DNA of 64,000 nucleotides from Palsa-504 sp963806335 (GTDB taxonomy: Bacteria > Actinomycetota > Actinomycetes > Streptosporangiales > Streptosporangiaceae): assembly GCA_963806335.1 (NCBI GenBank), contig CAWDXO010000010.1, positions 186,001 through 250,000 of the forward strand, read 5' to 3'. A model generated the notes under the pieces. That model did no database searches. It saw only the letters and a program-made list of their open reading frames with translations, and was not told the origin of the DNA. Shown one piece after another: positions 37,437-46,578 of this stretch. The first letter of the stretch is position 1. Each line of letters starts with the position of its first letter. A program made the translations under genes and the position numbers.

Positions 37437-38195
37437 CTATTCAGGCTCGGTGATGGGCTCGAACCGGGCCGCCTGGTCTTGGGCGGACCACCGGGCGACG
37501 TAGGAGAACCGGTCGCCCCGGACCAGGCTGTGCCGCCATTCCACCGGTGTCGTCTGCCAGGTGGCGAGGCGCTCGACGGCCAGCGCCGGAGTGCGGGCCG
37601 GCAGGCGGAGCAGCCCTCGCTGTTCCGGGTCGGGGAGCACGGGGCGGATCCGCTCCCAGCCGGCGTCCGGCTGTACCCCGCAGCGTACGTTTAGCTCCCG
37701 GTACAGGGCGGTGTGGGTGAAGTCCACGGCCAGCAGCGGCCGGGCCAGCGCGGCGGGCAGCCAGGAGCAGTCCAGGACGATGGGGATACCGTCGGCGAGC
37801 CGCAGCCGCTCCAGGTAGATCAGCGGGGCGCCGGGCGGGCAGCCGAGAACCCCGGCGGCCTCCGCATCAGAGCGTTCCTCGAGGCGCCGGACGATGCTGC
37901 GCTGCGCGAAACCCTGTTCCTCGACGGAGCGGAAAAGGCTGTAGATGGCGCCGAGGGGCTGCTCGATCATCGTGTCCTTGACGAACGTGCCCCGCCCCCG
38001 GCCGCGCTCGACAACGCCCTCGATCTGCAGCCTGCGGACCGCTTCCCGCACGGTGTGCCGGCTGACCCCGTACTGCGCGGTCAGCTCGTCGTCGCCGGGA
38101 ACACGCTGGCCGAACTCGCCACTGGCGAGCCTGCGGCGCAGGTCGGCCAGCACCTGGGCCCAAAGCGGCAGGGCGCTGTCGCGGTCGACGATCAC
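37437..38195 (-). CDS. GntR/HutC-family transcriptional regulator
   Basis: 252 aa. N-terminal winged helix (LPLWAQVLADLRRRLASGEF, YGVSRHTVREAVRRLQIEGV, RGRGTFV) and a C-terminal UTRA effector domain (PLIYLERLRLADGIPIVLDCSW). GTG 38195 is chosen; a longer in-frame start at 38261 adds unrelated residues. Divergent from the sulfur operon. A perfect palindrome lies between them and is the likely operator, so this gene probably represses the operon and itself. Confidence 0.88.
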   Translation of the reverse strand: MIVDRDSALPLWAQVLADLRRRLASGEFGQRVPGDDELTAQYGVSRHTVREAVRRLQIEGVVERGRGRGTFVKDTMIEQPLGAIYSLFRSVEEQGFAQRSIVRRLEERSDAEAAGVLGCPPGAPLIYLERLRLADGIPIVLDCSWLPAALARPLLAVDFTHTALYRELNVRCGVQPDAGWERIRPVLPDPEQRGLLRLPARTPALAVERLATWQTTPVEWRHSLVRGDRFSYVARWSAQDQAARFEPITEPE

Positions 38196-38271
38196 GCCCT
38201 CAGTATGGAGCGCCGCCGGGGAGCAGAGAAAGCCGCCCGGGTCATTGACTACTGTCACCACTCAGGCCTTA

Positions 38272-38285
38272 AATGTACGTACATT
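38272..38285. promoter_or_regulatory. Perfect 14-bp palindrome, likely GntR operator
   Basis: AATGTACGTACATT is a perfect palindrome in the divergent GntR/sulfur-operon intergenic region. GntR/HutC proteins typically bind short AT-rich palindromes with a GT-N-AC core. It is 32 bp upstream of the SQR remnant start. Confidence 0.6.
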
Positions 38286-38316
38286 CGTAGTTTTCCTGCG
38301 GCCCGGCGGAGGACGT

Positions 38317-38544
38317 ATGTCGTCCCGGAACTCGCACCACCAGATTGTCGTCGGCGGCGGCAGCGCCGGGATCTCGGTGGCCGCCCGGTGAAGCCGCGGC
38401 CGACCGTTCCCTCTGATCGACAGGGAGAGGGAGCGCTATGACATGTGGCTGCTTAAGCGGTACGGGCTCCTGTTCCTGTCCTGGAACCTGATGCTCAAGG
38501 GACCGGGCCTGAGCCTGCACCCGCGGGCGGGAGGAGTTCACTGA
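38317..38544 (+). pseudogene. Sulfide:quinone oxidoreductase with its middle deleted
   Basis: The head (ATG 38317) reads HHQIVVGGGSAGISVAAR, the FAD-binding start of SQR-like flavoproteins, and stops at 38391. The tail resumes in another frame (FPLIDRERERYDMWLLKRYG, LSWNLMLKGPG), the membrane-anchoring C-terminus of type III SQRs. About 330 residues are gone. The final stop overlaps the next ATG. An intact second SQR (53057-54385) may compensate. Confidence 0.8.
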
Positions 38545-39902
38545 TGCACGAGGTCGTGATGATCGAGACGTCTGGGCTGGGCGATCGCAGTTACCTGATC
38601 CACGACGGCGGGACGGCGGTGGTCGTCGACCCGCAGCGGGACATCGACCGGGTGCTGCAGGTGGCGGAGACCTCCGGTGTCCGCATCTCGCGTGTGCTGG
38701 AGACGCATATCCACAACGACTACGTCACCGGCGGGCTGGCGCTGGCCGGGGCCACGGGCGCGGCCTACGTGGTGGCCGCCGCCGAGGAGGTGAGGTTCAG
38801 CCGGACGGCGGCACGGGACGGTGACGAGATCACGGCCGGCGGCTTGGCCCTGACCGTGATGGCCACCCCGGGTCATACTCCTGGTCACCTGTCTTACGTG
38901 CTGCGCGAGGGGCCGGACGACCCGGTGGCGGTGTTCACCGGCGGGTCGATGCTGTTCGGCGCGGTCGGCCGCACGGACCTGATCAGCCCGGAGCGGACCG
39001 AGCAGCTCACCCGGGCGCAGTACCGGTCGGTCCGGCGCCTCGCCAACGAGCTCCCCGACCAGGTCGCGGTGTACCCGACGCACGGCTTCGGAAGCTTCTG
39101 CTCGGCCACCCCGACGAGCGGCGACTCCTCCACCATCGGCACCGAACGGCGGGCTAACGTCGCGCTGACCAGCGACGAGGACGCCTTCGTCAAGGAGCTG
39201 ATCGCGGGACTGGGCGCCTATCCGCGGTACTACGCTCACATGGGCCCCGCCAACCGCAGCGGCCCGGCCGCCCCGGATCTGAGCGCACCGCGGCGAGCCG
39301 GTGCCGCCGATCTGCGCCGCCGGATCGAGGCGGGCGAGTGGGTCGTGGACTTGCGGCAGCGTAAAGCGTTCGCCCGTAGTCACGTCACCGGGTCCATCTC
39401 GGTGGAGCTCGGTGACCCGTTCGCCACTTACCTGGCCTGGACCATCCCCTGGGGCACGCCCCTCACCCTGGTAGGCGAGTCCCCCGGGCAGGTCGCCGCG
39501 GCCCAGCTGCAGCTCGCCCGGGTCGGCATCGATCACCTGGCCGCGGCGGCGTCGGGCGCCACCAGCGACCTGGCCGGCGGCCGGCTGTCCAGCTACGGCG
39601 TGTCCGGCTTCTCGGCATTGGCCGCCGCGTGGGGACGCGACGACCTGATCGTGCTCGATGTCCGGCGTCCCGATGAATGGCACGCCGGCCATCTCCCCGG
39701 CGCGGTTCACATCCCGTTCTGGGAACTGGAGCAGCGGGCCGGGGAGGTTCCGCCCGGCGAGGTCTGGGTGCACTGCGCCAGCGGTTTCCGTGCCTCCATC
39801 GCGGCCTCGCTGCTGGACCGGGCCGGCCGCCAGGTCGTCCACATCGACGACGACTGGGACCGTGCCGGGGAAGCCGGCCTGCCGGTCACCGCCGATGACT
39901 GA
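38544..39902 (+). CDS. MBL-fold persulfide-dioxygenase-like protein with two rhodanese domains
   Basis: 452 aa. Residues 1-245 form a metallo-beta-lactamase fold of the ETHE1 type, with metal motif THIHNDY (H55, H57, D59) and PGHTPGHLSY. The usual bridging Asp of FTGD is replaced (FTGGSMLFG), as in the actinobacterial subgroup. Two rhodanese modules follow: the first (about 265-350) lacks a catalytic Cys, the second (about 365-450) has it in HCASGFRAS. Likely role: oxidation of persulfide sulfur and sulfane-sulfur transfer. ATG 38544 overlaps the SQR remnant stop. Confidence 0.88.
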   Translation: MHEVVMIETSGLGDRSYLIHDGGTAVVVDPQRDIDRVLQVAETSGVRISRVLETHIHNDYVTGGLALAGATGAAYVVAAAEEVRFSRTAARDGDEITAGGLALTVMATPGHTPGHLSYVLREGPDDPVAVFTGGSMLFGAVGRTDLISPERTEQLTRAQYRSVRRLANELPDQVAVYPTHGFGSFCSATPTSGDSSTIGTERRANVALTSDEDAFVKELIAGLGAYPRYYAHMGPANRSGPAAPDLSAPRRAGAADLRRRIEAGEWVVDLRQRKAFARSHVTGSISVELGDPFATYLAWTIPWGTPLTLVGESPGQVAAAQLQLARVGIDHLAAAASGATSDLAGGRLSSYGVSGFSALAAAWGRDDLIVLDVRRPDEWHAGHLPGAVHIPFWELEQRAGEVPPGEVWVHCASGFRASIAASLLDRAGRQVVHIDDDWDRAGEAGLPVTADD

Positions 39903-39909
39903 GGACGGG

Positions 39910-41439
39910 ATGACGGTCGATGATCTGCTGCAGCGGTGGGTCAAGGTCATCGACCAGGACAAGTGCATCGGATGCCATGCCTGCACCACGGCGTGCAAGA
40001 GCGAGAACGAGGTGCCGCTGGGAGTGACCCGCACCTACGTCAAGTCGGTAGAGGTCGGGACCTTCCCCCAGGTCCGCCGGGCCTTCCAGGTGACCCGGTG
40101 CAACCAGTGCGCGGACGCGCCCTGCACCACCGCCTGCCCGACGCAGGCGATGTACCGGCGGCCGGACGGGATCATCGACTTCGACAAGTCGGTCTGCATC
40201 GGCTGCAAGGCGTGCATCGCGGCGTGCCCGTACGACGCGATCTTCATCAACCCCGAGGACAACTCGGCCGAGAAGTGCAACCTGTGCGCGCACCGCCTCG
40301 AGGCCGGGCTGGAGCCGGCCTGCGTCACGGTATGCCCGACCGAGGCGATCCTGGTCGGTGACCTGAACGACCCTGGCTCGAAGGTCGCGCAGGTCGTCAA
40401 CCGCGAGCCGGTCACCGTCCGGCGCCCGGAGAAAGGCACCCGGCCCGGCCTGTTCTACAAGGGAGCCCACCAGGCGACCCTGGACCCGCTGGCGGCCCGC
40501 CGGCCCGACGGCGGCCTGTACGCCTGGGCCACGCAGGGCGGCGAGCACGACCCCGGCCACGTCCCCGGCGGTCACCCGGGGCAGCCCGGTTCCAGCGCCG
40601 GCGCCCTGCTGTCCTACGACATCAGCCACCACGCTCCCTGGGGCTCGCGGGTCAGCCTGTACACCTGGACCAAGGGCCTGGCGGCGGGCGGCCTGCTGGT
40701 CCCGCTGATCCTGATCCTGGCCGGGCACCTGTCCTGGGGCAGCCCGCTGGCCAGGTGGGCGGCCCCGGGGATAGCGTTGGGGTTCCTCGGGGTTACCGGG
40801 GTGCTGCTGATCTGGGACCTGCGCCACCCATGGCGGTTCTACCTGATCTTCACCCGGCATCACTGGCGCAGCTGGCTGGTACGCGGGTCGTTCATCATCG
40901 GCGGCTACGGCGCCGCCGTCGCGGTGTACCTGATCGGCTCCCTGGCCGGATCGGCGGTCCTGCGGCAGGTCGCCGCGGGTTTCGTCATCCCGCTGGCCCT
41001 GGCTACGGCGTGCTACACCGCGTACCTGTTCGCCCAGGCCAGGGCCAGGGACCTGTGGCAGAGCCCGCTGCTGGCCCCGCACCTGGCCGTGCAGGCCGTG
41101 CTGGCCGGCGCCGCCGGGATCTTGCCGTTCGCGCTCTGGCTCGGCCCAGCCTCCGCCGTGACCGCGACGGAGGTGCTGCTCGCCGCGGCCGCGGCCGCGC
41201 ACGTGCTGCTCGCCGGCGGGGAGATCACGATCACCCATCCCACCGAGCACGCGCACCTGGCCGCCGCCGAGATGACCCGGGGCCGGTTCGCCCGGTACTT
41301 CTGGCCCGGCCTGACCGCGGCGGCAATCGCAATCGCCGCACCGTGGATCGGCCCAGCCGCAGTACCGTTCGCCCTGCTTGGCCTGCTGGCCCACGAGCAC
41401 GCCTACGTGCAGGCCGGCCAGTCCGTCCCGCTGGCCTGA
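39910..41439 (+). CDS. PsrB-PsrC fusion: four-cluster ferredoxin plus NrfD-type quinone anchor
   Basis: 509 aa. The N-terminal 190 residues carry 16 Cys in four cluster motifs (CIGCHACTTAC, CNQCADAPC, CIGCKACIAAC, CNLCAHRLEAG then ACVTVCP), as in DmsB/PsrB. A Gly/Pro/His linker leads to an NrfD/PsrC-like membrane domain with about eight helices (SLYTWTKGLAAGG, RFYLIFTRHHWRSWLVRG). In known systems these are two proteins. It wires the following molybdoenzyme to the quinone pool. ATG 39910 follows GAGGACGGG; ATG 39895 is possible. Confidence 0.9.
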   Translation: MTVDDLLQRWVKVIDQDKCIGCHACTTACKSENEVPLGVTRTYVKSVEVGTFPQVRRAFQVTRCNQCADAPCTTACPTQAMYRRPDGIIDFDKSVCIGCKACIAACPYDAIFINPEDNSAEKCNLCAHRLEAGLEPACVTVCPTEAILVGDLNDPGSKVAQVVNREPVTVRRPEKGTRPGLFYKGAHQATLDPLAARRPDGGLYAWATQGGEHDPGHVPGGHPGQPGSSAGALLSYDISHHAPWGSRVSLYTWTKGLAAGGLLVPLILILAGHLSWGSPLARWAAPGIALGFLGVTGVLLIWDLRHPWRFYLIFTRHHWRSWLVRGSFIIGGYGAAVAVYLIGSLAGSAVLRQVAAGFVIPLALATACYTAYLFAQARARDLWQSPLLAPHLAVQAVLAGAAGILPFALWLGPASAVTATEVLLAAAAAAHVLLAGGEITITHPTEHAHLAAAEMTRGRFARYFWPGLTAAAIAIAAPWIGPAAVPFALLGLLAHEHAYVQAGQSVPLA

Positions 41440-41449
41440 AGGAGCTCCC

Positions 41450-44413
41450 ATGCCCCGTCCCGCAGAAGTCACCGGCCACGGCACTCCGGACCTGGCCGCC
41501 CTGGGCGAGCGCGTCTCGGCGGCGCGCGCCGCTGTGGAGGCCCGCGGCGAGACCTTCTATCAAGGCGCGAGCCGCGTCCACCTGGCCGCGTTCCCGCCGA
41601 GGGAACGCTGGGATGACTGGGTCGAGCTGTCCTCGCGGGCCTGGCCGGCCCGGGAGGAGCACCACTACATGCTGGTGCCCACGACGTGCTTCAACTGCGA
41701 GTCGGCGTGCGGGCTGCTCGCCTACGTGGACCGCGAGACCCGCCAGGTCCGCAAGTTCGAGGGAAACCCCGAGCACCCCGGCTCGCGGGGCCGTAACTGC
41801 GCCAAGGGCCCGGCCACGATCAACCAGGTCACCGACCCGGACCGGATCCTGTACCCGATGCGGCGCGCCGGCCGCCGGGGGGAAGGCCGGTGGGAGCGGA
41901 TCACCTGGGACGAAGCCCTGGACGCCATCGCGACGCGGATCCGCGCGGCCCTGACCGAGGGACGCAACAACGAGATCATGGTGCACCTGGGCCGCCCCGG
42001 CGAGGACGGCTACACCGAACGGGTCCTGGCCAGCTGGGGCGTCGACGGCCACAACTCCCACACCAACGTGTGCTCCTCCGGCGGCCGGACCGGATTCCAG
42101 TTCTGGATGGGCATCGACAGGCCCAGCCCCGACTACGCCAACGCCAAGGTCATCTACCTGATCAGCGCGCACCTGGAAACCGGGCACTACTTCAACCCGC
42201 ACGCCCAGCGGATCACCCAGGCCCGCGAGAACGGCGCCAAGGTCATCGTGCTGGACACCCGGCTGTCCAACACCGCCACCCACGCCGACTACTGGCTCTC
42301 CCCCCAGCCGGGCAGCGAGGCGGCCATGAACCTGGCCATCGCCAGCTACCTGATCCGCACCGGTAAGTACGACGCCGGGTTCGTCCGCCGCTGGTGGAAC
42401 TGGGAGCAGTACCTGACCCAGTGCCGCCCGGACCTGCCGCCCACGTTCGAGGCGTTCCAGGACGCCCTGGCCGGGTTGTACACCGCGTTCACCTTCGAGT
42501 ACGCCGCCGCCGAGTCCGGGATCGGCGCCGCGGTGCTCGCCGAGGTAGCCAAGGTCGTCGCGGACGCCGGGACGCGCTTCGCCTGCCATTCGTGGCGGTC
42601 GGCCGCCGCCGGGAACCTCGGCGGCTGGCAGGTGTCGCGGACCCTGTTCCTGATCTCGGCGCTGCTCGGCGCGGTGGCAACCGAGGGCGGCACGTTCCCG
42701 AACGCATGGAACAAGTTCGTGCCGCGGCCCATCCACACGCCGCCGCACCCCGGGGTGTGGCAGGACCTGTCCTGGCCGCTGGAGTTCCCCCTGGCCCAGA
42801 ACGAGATGAGCTTCCTGCTCCCGCATTTCCTCAAGGACGGCCGCGGCCGCCTGGACACCTACTTCACCCGCGTCTACAACCCGGTATGGACCAACCCCGA
42901 CGGGCTGTCCTGGATGGAAGTCCTCACCGACACCGAAAAGATCGGCTGCTACGTCGCGCTCACCCCGACCTGGAACGAATCCGCGTACTTCGCCGACTAC
43001 GTGCTGCCGATGGGACACGGCTCCGAACGGCACGACACCCATTCCTACGAACAGTACGACGGGCAGTGGATCGGGTTCCGGCAGCCGGTCCTGCGCGCGG
43101 CCCGCGAGCGGCTCGGCGAGGACATCACCGACACCCGGCAGGTCAATCCCGGCGAGGTCTGGGAGGAGAACGAGTGGTGGACCGAGCTGTCCTGGCGGAT
43201 CGACCCCGACGGGTCCCTTGGCATCCGCCAGTACCACGAGTCCCGCGCCCACCCCGGCCAGAAGCTCACCGTCGATGAGTACTACGGGTGGATGTTCGAG
43301 AACTCCGTACCCGGGCTGCCCGAGCGGGCCGCCGCCGAAGGCCTGACCCCGCTGGCATGGATGCGCCGCTACGGCGCCTTCGAGATCGCCAGCGGCCAGG
43401 GCGGCCTGCACGAACGCGAGGTACCGCACACCGAACTGCGCGATGTGGCCGTCGGCCCGGCCGGGCAGGTCTACACCGCCGCGGCCGCCGCCGCCACCGC
43501 CAACATCGTCCCGATGGCCACCCCCGACCCCGATAGCCAGGGCCGCCGCCAGGCCGGAGTGATGGTCGACGGGACCATCCGGCGGGGTTTCCCCACGCCC
43601 TCGGGCCGGCTCGAATTCTGGTCCTCCACCCTGGCGGACTGGGGCTGGCCCGAACACGCGCTGCCCGGCTACATCAAGAGCCACGTCCACCCCTCCGCGC
43701 TCGCCCCCGGCCAGCTGGTTCTGCTGTCCACGTTCCGGCTGCCGACCCAGATCCACACCCGCTCGGCGAACAGCAAATGGCTGGATGAGCTGTCGCACAC
43801 CAACCCGGTCTGGATCCACCCCTCCGACGCCGCCCGGCTCGGCATCGCCCGTACCGGTGACCTGATCCGCGTGGAGACTGACATCGGGTACCTAGTGGCC
43901 AAGGCGTGGATCACCGAGGGCATCCGGCCCGGCGTCGTCGCCTGCTCCCACCACATGGGCCGCTGGAAGCTCACCGGCCACAGCCAGGTCAGCGCCGGCG
44001 GGATGATGGCCACCGTCGACCTGCAGCACGGCGACGACGGCTGGGCCATGCACACCGCCGGCCGGGTCAAACCGTACCGGTCCGCCGACCCGGATACCGC
44101 CCGGATCTGGTGGTCCGACACCGGCGTCCACCAGAACCTCACCTTCCCCGTCCACCCCGACCCCATCTCCGGCATGCACTGCTGGCACCAGGCCGTCCGC
44201 GTCCGCCCCGCCGCGCCCGGCGACGCCCACGGCGACATCGCCGTCGACACCGCCAAGGCGCGGGAGATCTACCAGCAGTGGATGGCGCAGACCCGTCCCG
44301 CCGGGCACGTCTCACCCGACGGCACCCGGCGGCCGCGCTGGCTGATGCGCCCGCTCAAGCCGACCCCGGCCGCATCAACGCTGCCACCAGACGCCGGGGA
44401 GGCCACCGCGTGA
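41450..44413 (+). CDS. Molybdopterin oxidoreductase catalytic subunit (PsrA/PhsA-like, substrate unassigned)
   Basis: 987 aa of the DMSO-reductase family. The N-terminal [4Fe-4S] site is C80, C83, C87 and C117 (TTCFNCESACG, then RNCAKG). A Cys in HTNVCSSGGRTG is a candidate Mo ligand. The C-terminal MopB dinucleotide-binding domain is about 720-960 (RSANSKWLDEL). An unusual 70-residue N-terminal extension (ALGERVSAARAAVEARGE) precedes the cluster, and no Tat RR motif is visible, so it may be cytoplasmic. Context points to polysulfide, thiosulfate or tetrathionate, but the substrate is unproven. Confidence 0.88.
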   Translation: MPRPAEVTGHGTPDLAALGERVSAARAAVEARGETFYQGASRVHLAAFPPRERWDDWVELSSRAWPAREEHHYMLVPTTCFNCESACGLLAYVDRETRQVRKFEGNPEHPGSRGRNCAKGPATINQVTDPDRILYPMRRAGRRGEGRWERITWDEALDAIATRIRAALTEGRNNEIMVHLGRPGEDGYTERVLASWGVDGHNSHTNVCSSGGRTGFQFWMGIDRPSPDYANAKVIYLISAHLETGHYFNPHAQRITQARENGAKVIVLDTRLSNTATHADYWLSPQPGSEAAMNLAIASYLIRTGKYDAGFVRRWWNWEQYLTQCRPDLPPTFEAFQDALAGLYTAFTFEYAAAESGIGAAVLAEVAKVVADAGTRFACHSWRSAAAGNLGGWQVSRTLFLISALLGAVATEGGTFPNAWNKFVPRPIHTPPHPGVWQDLSWPLEFPLAQNEMSFLLPHFLKDGRGRLDTYFTRVYNPVWTNPDGLSWMEVLTDTEKIGCYVALTPTWNESAYFADYVLPMGHGSERHDTHSYEQYDGQWIGFRQPVLRAARERLGEDITDTRQVNPGEVWEENEWWTELSWRIDPDGSLGIRQYHESRAHPGQKLTVDEYYGWMFENSVPGLPERAAAEGLTPLAWMRRYGAFEIASGQGGLHEREVPHTELRDVAVGPAGQVYTAAAAAATANIVPMATPDPDSQGRRQAGVMVDGTIRRGFPTPSGRLEFWSSTLADWGWPEHALPGYIKSHVHPSALAPGQLVLLSTFRLPTQIHTRSANSKWLDELSHTNPVWIHPSDAARLGIARTGDLIRVETDIGYLVAKAWITEGIRPGVVACSHHMGRWKLTGHSQVSAGGMMATVDLQHGDDGWAMHTAGRVKPYRSADPDTARIWWSDTGVHQNLTFPVHPDPISGMHCWHQAVRVRPAAPGDAHGDIAVDTAKAREIYQQWMAQTRPAGHVSPDGTRRPRWLMRPLKPTPAASTLPPDAGEATA

Positions 44414-45308
44414 CCGGCGCCCGGTGGGAGCTCCTGCGCGCGCTGGGCGCCATCGCCGGCAGCCCCGCCGACGCCCGTACCGCCGCCACGGCGCTCGGCC
44501 TCGGCGCGGCCAGCGACGCCGAGCACACGAATGTCTTCGTGCTGAACTGCCCGCCCAGCGCGTCGGTGTACCTGGGACCAGACGGCGCGCTCGGCGGTGA
44601 GGGTACCGACCGGGCGGCCGGATTCTGGCAGGCCCTAGGGCTCACCTCGCCCGCCGAACCCGACCACCTGACCACCCTGCTCAGCCTGTATGCGAGCCTC
44701 GGCGAGGCGGCAGGCGAAACCCGCCGCCGGCCACCGCAGCCGCGCTGGCCGGGTTCCAGGCCGCCCTGTTCTGGGAACACCTATGGCCCTGGCTGCCCGC
44801 CTACCTCGACGCCGTCACCGACCTGGGAGCACCCGCCGTCACCGGCTGGGCCGAGCTGACCCGGCGCGCCATAGCCGCCGAGTACAGCGCGCAGCCGGAG
44901 CAGGCGCAGCTGCCGCTCGCACTGCGGGCCGCACCCGCGGCCGCCGGCCCGGACGGCCCGCTCCGCGACATGATCGCCGCGCTGACCACGCCCGTACGCA
45001 GCGGGATCATCCTGACCCGCCACCGGCTGGCCCTAGGCGCGGCCAAGGCCGGGGTCGGCCACCGGATCGGCGAGCGCCGCTACACCCTGCGCGCCATGCT
45101 CGAGCAGGACCCGCCCGCGACGCTGACCTGGCTCAGCCAGGAGACACAGCGCTGGGAACGGCGGCACGCCAGCCGGGGCGCCGACGATGCCGCGAGCCGA
45201 TGGTGGACAGCCCGCGCGGCGAGCACCGCCCTGTTCCTGCGGAACTCCGCCGCGGACGCCCGGACCCGCGCCAGCACGCCAGCCGGTGCGCGCCGATGGC
45301 GCCCATGA
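44410..45308 (+). pseudogene. TorD/DmsD-type molybdoenzyme chaperone, frameshifted
   Basis: Starts GTGA over the molybdoenzyme stop. The first 105 residues (ARWELLRALGAIAG, LTTLLSLYASLGEAAGE) and then, in a second frame from about 44730, ALAGFQAALFWEHLWPWLP, TTPVRSGIILTRHRL and LEQDPPATLTWLSQET read as one all-helical TorD-like protein of about 298 residues. The frame changes in a CGCCGCCGG tract. The chaperone loads the molybdenum cofactor, so without it the enzyme may be poorly matured; a sequencing error in this GC tract is also possible. Confidence 0.75.
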
Positions 45309-45684
45309 CTGGCAGCCAGCCCGCGGTCAGCATCAAGGCCGGGCGCTGGCCCTCAACACCAGCGGCCACAAGGCCTGCATCCAGTCGATGGGAACGGCGT
45401 GCCCCTCTCGCTCCGTCCCGCAGCATGCCGACGCATCCCACTTGATGAAGCCGCGGGCTTCTCGTGGAAGCCTTCCGCAGAGACGGCCGGCAGGCTGGGC
45501 AATCCTTCATCTGGACCGATAAGCGCACATGATCGACAACACCTGCCCGCCCGCGAACGGGGTCTGAGCTCGCCGCCCGCTGGCTACCTGTCGTGAGCGC
45601 TGCCCAGTCGCACCCTTGATGCCGCCCGGCAGATCGCGTCGCCGCGCGTGTTCGTGGCCACCGTGCCTCGCGTGACCAGTAACC
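45309..45684. other. Intergenic stretch, nothing recognised
   Basis: About 375 bp after the chaperone. Frames here are shadow-like and no motif was found until the operator at 45685. Confidence 0.4.
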
Positions 45685-45702
45685 GATACCCTATGGGGTA
45701 TC
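45685..45702. promoter_or_regulatory. CstR-type operator, site 1
   Basis: GATACCC-TATG-GGGTATC: perfect 7-bp arms with a 4-nt spacer, 34 bp upstream of the cstR start. The same pattern occurs at 46523, 52147, 55251 and 55538. It matches the known G/C-tract dyads of CsoR/CstR repressors; autoregulation is inferred. Confidence 0.75.
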
Positions 45703-45735
45703 ATTGGCACTGGCTTAACGCAGAGGAGATGGCTC

Positions 45736-45996
45736 ATGCAGATCGACCAGGAGGCCGCGGGCCCCGTGCTTAACCGGCTCCGCCGGGCCCAGGGGCAGCT
45801 GGCCGGAGTCGTCGCGATGATCGAGTCCGGCCGGGATTGCGCGGAGGTCGTCACGCAGCTGGCCGCCGTGTCGCGCGCCCTGGACAGGGCCGGCTTCAAG
45901 ATCGTCGCCAGCGGGATGCGCCAGTGCCTCGCCGCTGACGGCGAAGCCCCGATGACCGAGGAGCAGATGGAGAAGATGTTCCTCACCCTCGCCTGA
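45736..45996 (+). CDS. cstR: CstR-type persulfide-sensing repressor (CsoR family)
   Basis: 86-aa all-helical CsoR-family protein. C35 and C64 occupy the two conserved cysteine positions (GRDCAEVV, GMRQCLAA). The His that copper-sensing CsoR places between them (25 residues after the first Cys) is G60. Cys-Cys without His is the CstR pattern, in which persulfide or polysulfide crosslinks cysteines of neighbouring subunits and releases DNA. It is followed 44 bp later by a DUF302 gene. Its probable operators are the five ATACCC dyads in this window. Confidence 0.85.
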   Translation: MQIDQEAAGPVLNRLRRAQGQLAGVVAMIESGRDCAEVVTQLAAVSRALDRAGFKIVASGMRQCLAADGEAPMTEEQMEKMFLTLA

Positions 45997-46040
45997 AAGC
46001 GGCGCCGCTCGCGCCCGCCTGATGAAGCAAGGAGCGGCAC

Positions 46041-46436
46041 ATGGACTACGGGATCGCCGTCCGCACCGCAGTACCGTTCGCCGACGCGGTTGCGCGGGTC
46101 CGCGGGGCACTCCAGGCCCAGGGCTTCGGCGTACTGACCGAGATCGACGTGCAGGCCACCCTGCGCGACAAGCTTGGCGTGGACATGGAGCCCTACCTCA
46201 TCCTCGGCACCTGCAATCCCTCCCTGGCGCGCCAGGCGCTCAACGCCGACCGCAGGATCGGGCTGCTGCTCCCCTGCAACGTGGTGGTCCGGACCGAGGC
46301 CAACCAGACCGTGATCGAGGCGCTCGACCCGCAGGCGATGGTCGCGGTCGCCGGGGAGCCGTCGCTCCAGCCCGTCGCTGACGAGGCAGCGGCCAGGCTC
46401 GGAGCGGCACTGGACACCCTGCGAGAAGCGGACTGA
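46041..46436 (+). CDS. DUF302 family protein
   Basis: 131 aa. DUF302 fold with the paired motifs FADAVARVRGALQAQGFGVL and LGTCNPSLARQAL, then IGLLLPCNVVVR. The conserved Cys residues in GTCNP and LPCNV could handle sulfane sulfur. DUF302 proteins are often coupled to CsoR/CstR repressors and sulfur-transfer genes. Cotranscribed with cstR; role unproven. Confidence 0.88.
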   Translation: MDYGIAVRTAVPFADAVARVRGALQAQGFGVLTEIDVQATLRDKLGVDMEPYLILGTCNPSLARQALNADRRIGLLLPCNVVVRTEANQTVIEALDPQAMVAVAGEPSLQPVADEAAARLGAALDTLREAD

Positions 46437-46522
46437 ACTGCTCCGCCGGGCGCTGGCTCGCCGTCACCGGCATGCCGCGGGGACCAAAGACCCTGCCAGG
46501 CATGACCATCGTACCTGCCACT

Positions 46523-46540
46523 GATACCCCGTAGGGTATT
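46523..46540. promoter_or_regulatory. CstR-type operator, site 2
   Basis: GATACCC-CGTA-GGGTATT, 38 bp upstream of the OsmC-like gene; 6 of 7 arm positions pair. Same spacing as the other four sites. Confidence 0.7.
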
Positions 46541-46578
46541 TACTGAAGGAAACGCAGCGGCTTAAGGGGAGCGCAGAC

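Noticed and set aside
41231..43819. An 862-codon minus-strand frame opposite the molybdoenzyme
   Set aside because: Antisense shadow produced by GC-rich codon bias; the plus frame carries all catalytic motifs.
45736..45996. Copper-sensing CsoR
   Set aside because: The copper-ligand His position is Gly; only the two cysteines remain, which fits CstR.
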